In this document: positions 62,854-64,000 of the stretch, one piece after another
How the letters are laid out: each line of letters opens with the position of its first letter
How positions within the stretch are numbered: the first letter of the stretch is position 1
From: Palsa-504 sp963818225
Lineage (GTDB): Bacteria > Actinomycetota > Actinomycetes > Streptosporangiales > Streptosporangiaceae
Direction of reading: 5' to 3'
DNA length: 64,000 nucleotides
Assembly: GCA_963818225.1 (NCBI GenBank)
Contig: CAWFRO010000015.1
Location: forward strand, 394,650-458,649
Position numbers and translations under genes: made by a program
Notes under the pieces: generated by a model
Seen by the model: only the letters and a program-made list of their open reading frames with translations
What the model was told of the DNA's origin: nothing
Database searches by the model: none

Positions 62854-63661
62854 GTGTTCTCCCCGGGGGACGACCCCCCCTGGCCCGTGCCGCAATCGTT
62901 CCGTGCGTTCCAGTGCTGGCTCACCGTTTACCGGCGGATCTGGCGCTCCAGCATCTGGTCCACCGTGCTCGGCCCGGTGTGCTACCTGGGCGCGCTGGGT
63001 TTCGGGCTCGGCACGCTGGTGGACCGGCACGGGACGGCCAGCCTGGGCGGGGTGAGCTACCTGGCCTTCGTCGCCCCGGCCATCCTCGCCTCGGGCGCGA
63101 TGAACACCGGGATGCAGGAGGCGACGTACCCGGTGTTCGGCTCGCTGAAGTGGAACCGGATCTACATCGCGCGCAGGCCTCCCCGCTGCGGCCCGGCGAC
63201 ATCTTCCGCGGGCACCTGATGTTCATGATCATGCGGATCGCGATGAGCTCCGCGCTGGTCACGGTGCTGATCTGGGCGTTCGGCGCGGCCCGGAGCGCCT
63301 GGGTGATCCTGGCCTTCCCGGCGGCGGTGCTGACCGGGTGGCCTTCGCCGCCCCCATCGCGGCCTGGGCCGTCACCGTGACAGTAGAGAATTCCTTCTCC
63401 TACCTGTTCCGGTTCGGCATGATGCCGCTGATGCTGTTCTCCGGCACGTTCTTCCCGATCTCCCAGCTGCCCGGCTGGCTGCGCGTGGTCGCCGAGGTGA
63501 CGCCGCTGTGGCAGGGCGTCGCGCTGTGCCGGGCGTTCAGCCTCGGCACCGCGGCCGGTGACCCGCTCGGCATGCTCGGCCACGCCGCCTACCTGGCCGT
63601 GCTGGCCGCCGTCGGCGTCTGGGCCGGGGCCCGCACCTACCGCAGGCGCCTCTATGTCTAG
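62854..63661 (+). pseudogene. ABC-2 permease 1 of the NodI/DrrA-type exporter, two frameshifts
   Basis: Reads as a NodJ/DrrB-like permease only if two indels are corrected. Segment 1 (to about 63175) has WSTVLGPVCYLGALGFGLGT and FVAPAILASGAMNTGMQEAT. Segment 2 has SPLRPGDIFRGHLMFMIMRI. Segment 3 (from about 63340) has AFAAPIAAWAVTVTVENSFS and FSGTFFPISQLPGWLRVVAE, both canonical. The second break is a missing G in GGGTGGCC. Joined, about 269 residues. GTG 62854 begins next to a G/C-run palindrome shared with 22544. Confidence 0.82.
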
Positions 63662-64000
63662 CGCCACCCTGCGCATGCTCCCGCCGGCCGGGCTGCTGGC
63701 CCGCCTGCACCCGTGCGGGCACCGACACGGGCAGCCTGCGCCTGATCGAGCGGCACGCCCGGGCCTACGGGCGCGCCTGGCTCGTGTTCGTCTCCGGGAT
63801 CTTCGAGCCGCTGTTCTACCTGCTCTCGGTGGGCCTGGGGCTGGGCGTGCTGGTCGGGAAGGTTCCCGGCCCCGGCGGGCAGCCCATCCCGTACCGCGAG
63901 TTCGTCGCGCCCGGTCTGCTCGCGGTGTCCTCGATGAACGGCGCGATGTACGACTCGACGTTCAACGTCTTCTTCCGGCTGAAGTACGCCAAGCTGTACG
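63654..64000 (+). pseudogene. ABC-2 permease 2, partial (runs off window) and frameshifted
   Basis: Overlaps the stop of permease 1. The 5' part is SSATLRMLPPAGLLARLHP. At about 63715 the frame shifts so that GTDTGSLRLIERHARAYGRA and FVSGIFEPLFYLLSVGLGLG continue to the window end. This is the second membrane half of a NodI-type or DrrABC-like exporter. The 3' end lies outside. Confidence 0.75.

Overview
The window is high-GC (about 70%) DNA with dense, often overlapping genes, frequent GTG/TTG starts, and PIM-lipid, pdxS/pdxT and F420-type genes. This fits an actinomycete (Streptomyces / Streptosporangiales relatives). The first 36 kb follows the conserved actinobacterial housekeeping order. 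No phage, insertion sequence, rRNA or CRISPR array was seen. One tRNA-Pro(GGG) is present. Layout, 1-36.8 kb: PIM acyltransferase (5' truncated), pimA fused to a LemA-like membrane domain, pdxS-pdxT, yebC, ruvC-ruvA-ruvB, yajC-secD-secF, apt, a PIG-V-like mannosyltransferase, then an inserted fatty-acyl block (enoyl-CoA hydratase and four acyl-CoA dehydrogenases, three of them close tandem paralogues), rel, DUF349 (frameshifted), a membrane cyclophilin, an MBL hydrolase, aspS, an AbiEi/DUF559 protein, rarA (frameshifted), two small membrane-associated proteins, alaS, ruvX, mltG, aroE. The fatty-acyl block interrupts the usual apt-rel neighbourhood, and hisS is not at its expected place before aspS. 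Layout, 36.8-64 kb (accessory): a leaderless ArsR-SRPBCC-hydrolase-RibD/DHFR-like cluster with a palindromic operator; minus-strand small enzymes (Nudix, MmcQ/YjbR, SnoaL-like); a HAD phosphatase overlapping an HExxH protein tail to tail; VOC, P-loop kinase and DUF1707 proteins; an ABC-2 exporter; OsmC; a methyltransferase-double winged-helix fusion; then a probable seven-gene minus-strand operon HxlR-methyltransferase-lutA-lutB-lutC-ABC-type ATPase-recQ, divergent from yceI across a clear promoter/operator; then a 4-alpha-glucanotransferase, an F420/Ddn-type protein, tRNA-Pro, a monofunctional transglycosylase, a histidine-kinase remnant, GtrA, and a NodI/DrrA-type exporter running off the window. 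How the genes work together: the left half couples membrane lipid mannosylation, PLP synthesis, Holliday-junction resolution, Sec export, purine salvage plus stringent response, and tRNA charging. The right half is mainly regulated stress/metabolic modules (lactate oxidation, exporters, thiol/peroxide protection). Two cross-cutting observations: (1) at least nine probable single-base frameshifts occur in otherwise well-conserved genes, which points to indel errors in the assembly rather than decay; (2) several genes are followed by imperfect tandem copies of their own stop-codon context, and a 20-bp intergenic sequence recurs at three distant sites.
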